From: Drosophila persimilis
Taxonomy: Eukaryota; Arthropoda; Insecta; Diptera; Drosophilidae
NCBI RefSeq assembly: GCF_003286085.1
Contig: NW_020825324.1
Location: forward strand, 744,001 to 808,000
DNA: 64,000 nt
Reading direction: 5' to 3'
A program made the translations under genes and the position numbers. Positions 61,801-64,000 of this stretch are shown here, in pieces (within the stretch, counting starts at the first letter, position 1; the number at the start of each line of letters is the position of its first letter). The notes below the pieces were generated by a model that was given only the letters and a program-made list of their open reading frames with translations, was not told where the DNA came from and did not search any database.

Positions 61801-64000
61801 CCTGCTCGTTGAGGATCTCGCCAATGAGATGCTGCTTTCGGACAGCGTCCACTGCCTCCTGGGCCGTCACCACATTCCAGAGGCCATCGGTGCCAAAGAT
61901 AAGGCATCTGCGACAAACCAAAAAGGACAAACAATACATTAACATTCGGTTAATACGGTTTGTGGCAGGGACTCACCTAAACATGTTCGGGTCTATTTTA
62001 ACAACCTTAACATCCGGATCAGGACTCACAACGAACTCCTTGCACCGTGAATTGTAGCTCCAGAGATCGCCCAAGGAGCGGGCCACTGCCAAAAAGGGTA
62101 TATCGTCGATAACCGTACGCCGACGGATGGGACCACGATGCTGGGGATCCCGTGGCCGATTCCAGACCACACGCGGCACACCACTCTTGATGGCCACCAT
62201 ACCGCCGGACCGCTGGATGCGTGACTTCTCCTCGTGCGACTCCGGTTTGTGGTCGGTCGTCAGCTGTTTGGCCCGCCACTGGCGTTCGTTTGGCTGCTGG
62301 TAGCCCAGCACAATTCCCGAATCACCCACATGACCGATGTAGATCTTCTCGCGTCGCATAAATGCCACCGTTGCCGTTGTGCCAGCCGTGCTCAGGTGTC
62401 CGTTGGCGGTGCGTGGCCATTTCTCTGCAGGAAATCAAAAAATAAAAAAAAAAAAATAATAATAACAGAATGGAATGAGGTGGGTGTATGAGTGTACAAG
62501 TATTTGTTTGTTATTCCGGTCAGAGGGCATACGGTGGAAATGGGGACACTTATTTTTTCCTCTTGGTTTTCTCTTTTGTCTTGTCTCTTTTTTGTTGTTG
62601 TTCGTTTTTTTAGCTTCTTTTCTTTAATGGCCGTTGCGTTTTTTGAAACGCCTTCACGTGTGTGTGCATGTGTTTATGTGTGTCTATAGAGTGGTGCTGC
62701 TCGAACTCATTGGGGGCCAACGCATACCAACACTCGCAGCGGGGTTGCCATGCTTGGCGAGAGTACAGCCATATGGCAAGGCCTGTGGAATATTCCATTC
62801 CCGCTATGTTGTTGCTGTGTTGTGTGTATGTAGAGAGCGCGCCAGAAACACAAACACACACATGCACACATTTTAAGCGGATGGGGTTTTTTGTGTGTGT
62901 GTGTGTGTGGGCAGACAATAGAGATGAGCGTAAGTTGCGATTGTTGAGTCATTGTTGCACATGCAATTACTAGAGGTGAACAAATGTGAATATAATGATT
63001 CTTTTCGCGGATTTCATATCAACAAGTTTTGAATGGGGGTCGCGGGCAGTGCTGTATCCTCATCACTTTCCGATGTGCGTGACCTGACACGACCCAGTGA
63101 ATATTCCGTGACTCAATGCTGCCCATCTCTATTGCCGTCTGCTTTGGTTTATAATTATCGTTGTTTTTCAGCTCTCGTTCGCTCTCTCTCTCCTCTTTCC
63201 ACGGCCTTTGCCGTTGTGTTTTTTCTGTGTAATTATTTGTGTGTGCTGCTGCTCTTACCTTGCTCCCGCCACATTGCAAAGTGCGTGGCTATGTAGCCCT
63301 CGCGTATGGCTTTCAGCACATCCTCATCGTTGTCCGACCAAAACTGCTTCTGCCTCACAATCTCCAGCATCAGGTGTTCCTTGGCAAAGAGGGCCGCCTC
63401 GGGTCCGCCATGCCCATCATAGATCCCAAAGAAGGCGTACTCCAGCTCGTGGGTGAGCGGCGACTCCTGGTAGGCCACAGAGAATTGATCCTCCATGTAT
63501 TTGCGTCCTCCCTGGCTGCATTGTCCCGTAACCCGCATATTAACGCCCAGTGTGGAGCTGGGTGTGGGCGAGGATTCGATGCTGGGTGTACTGCTGGGGC
63601 TGCGGCTGTCGCCTGTGCTGCCGTTGCTGCTACTGAGGGCTTCGGTACGGGGCGGTACTATGGCCTTCGGTTTCCGTTGACGACTCTGTGCCCCACCGCC
63701 GCCGCGGGAACGGGCATCCATGTCCAAGGCTGCAGCGGTGCTGCGACAACGCAGTGTTTTGGTGGTAAACGAGGGCGACGGCCTCGATGTGTGTGAATCC
63801 TCGGCAAATAAATCGAGCTCCTCTTCCTGTGTGGTCTCCTCGCCAGTCGAAAGACTGCCACATGCGGTGGCGGTGGCGTCGGCTGCTAGTCCCGCCTCAA
63901 CAGCATTCGTTTCCAGTGCTGGTTGATGGTTGCCGATGAGGCGAGAGCAGCGCCGGGCCGACCCAGAGCCCTGTGTCAGTGGGGGGCACATTGCTGGCTG
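58898..64000 (-). CDS. Pp2C1: PP2C protein phosphatase, Wip1/PPM1D type, with long low-complexity tail
   Basis: Minus-strand exons 63991-63259 (open further to the right edge), 62424-61977 and 61907-58898 give 1396 aa from the ATG at 63991; the frame has no stop before the window end, so the true start could lie outside. The PP2C domain spans about 150-466: GGRKYMEDQFSVAYQE, FFGIYDGHGGPEAALFAKEH, IGHVGDSGIVLGYQQ, IPFLAVARSLGDLWSYNS, FGTDGLWNVV and ADNTSVVTVIL. The metal ligands (Glu167/Asp168 region, Asp192, GTDG and ADN aspartates) are all present. The GDLWSYN and GPIRRRTVIDDIPF blocks are characteristic of PPM1D/Wip1, a Mn/Mg-dependent Ser/Thr phosphatase that reverses DNA-damage signalling in vertebrates. 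The remaining 930 residues are Ser-, Gln/Glu- and Ala/Gly-rich with poly-Glu, poly-Ser and Glu-Pro repeats and no domain. The stop is TGA followed by T. Confidence 0.88.
62425..63258 (-). other. Pp2C1 first intron
   Basis: 834-nt intron with donor GTAAGAG and acceptor TTCCTGCAG. It holds GT/CA repeats and T-rich runs, with no other gene. Confidence 0.7.

Noticed and set aside
1-64000. tRNA, rRNA, CRISPR, or full-length transposon
   Set aside because: No B-box-like GGTTCGAATCC sequence, rRNA block, spaced direct-repeat array, reverse transcriptase or transposase coding region was found by reading; only fragments of repeats were seen.

Overview
The window is arthropod nuclear DNA and almost certainly from a Drosophila species. 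It has short introns of 54-80 nt with GTRAGT-type donors and pyrimidine-rich YAG acceptors, insect core-promoter motifs (Ohler Motif 1 YGGTCACACTR and Motif 6 KTYRGTATWTTT, and a DRE TATCGATA), many CAG/GCA runs and short microsatellites, and proteins recognisable as Drosophila Caf1-180, Crag, Axs, X11L and Pp2C1. From family knowledge these are X-linked in D. melanogaster, so the segment is probably Muller element A. The species cannot be fixed from sequence alone. An obscura-group-like genome would fit but is not proved.

Layout. 1-1674 (+): 3' half of Caf1-180, the large subunit of chromatin assembly factor 1. 3809-11079 (-): Crag, a DENN-domain Rab exchange factor of about 1669 aa, convergent with Caf1-180. 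Its first, non-coding exon and Motif 6 promoter lie near 12.2-12.8 kb. 13086-13913 (-): a small single-pass membrane protein. 19721-20266 (-): an intronless 181-aa protein of unknown function. 20765-21428 (+): a four-pass MARVEL-like protein. 21640-24049 (-): an anoctamin, probably Axs, with a Motif 1/Motif 6 promoter at about 24.6 kb. 24.7-38.8 kb: a gene-poor tract with AT-rich islands and simple repeats. 38833-40038 (+): an unrecognised 381-aa protein. 41038-42589 (-): a leucine-rich-repeat-like protein of 490 aa. 45403-47003 (+): a mucin-like type I membrane protein of 442 aa. 49938-55178 (+): X11L (Mint family, PTB plus two PDZ domains). 58898-64000 (-): Pp2C1, a Wip1/PPM1D-type PP2C phosphatase with a very long low-complexity tail.

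The genes do not form a pathway. They are independent eukaryotic transcription units acting in chromatin assembly, vesicle traffic, membrane/ER function, neuronal adaptor function and phosphatase signalling. Exon joins were built by hand from splice signals, reading phase and family resemblance. Most phases close exactly. The least certain join is the Crag acceptor near 5410.

Most interesting observations: (1) Crag ends at a UGA in the leaky UGA-C context, followed in frame by 54 sense codons of an acidic tail, a candidate stop-codon readthrough product; (2) a perfectly delimited 6-nt candidate microexon in the X11L PTB domain, at the junction where vertebrate X11/Mint1 carries its spliced insert; (3) a roughly 36-nt block shared by two unrelated promoters next to Motif 1; (4) a dispersed repeat shared by the 25 kb and 48 kb intergenic regions; (5) nested tandem repeats in a Crag intron; and (6) an inverted repeat with about 50-nt arms at 57.3-57.5 kb.
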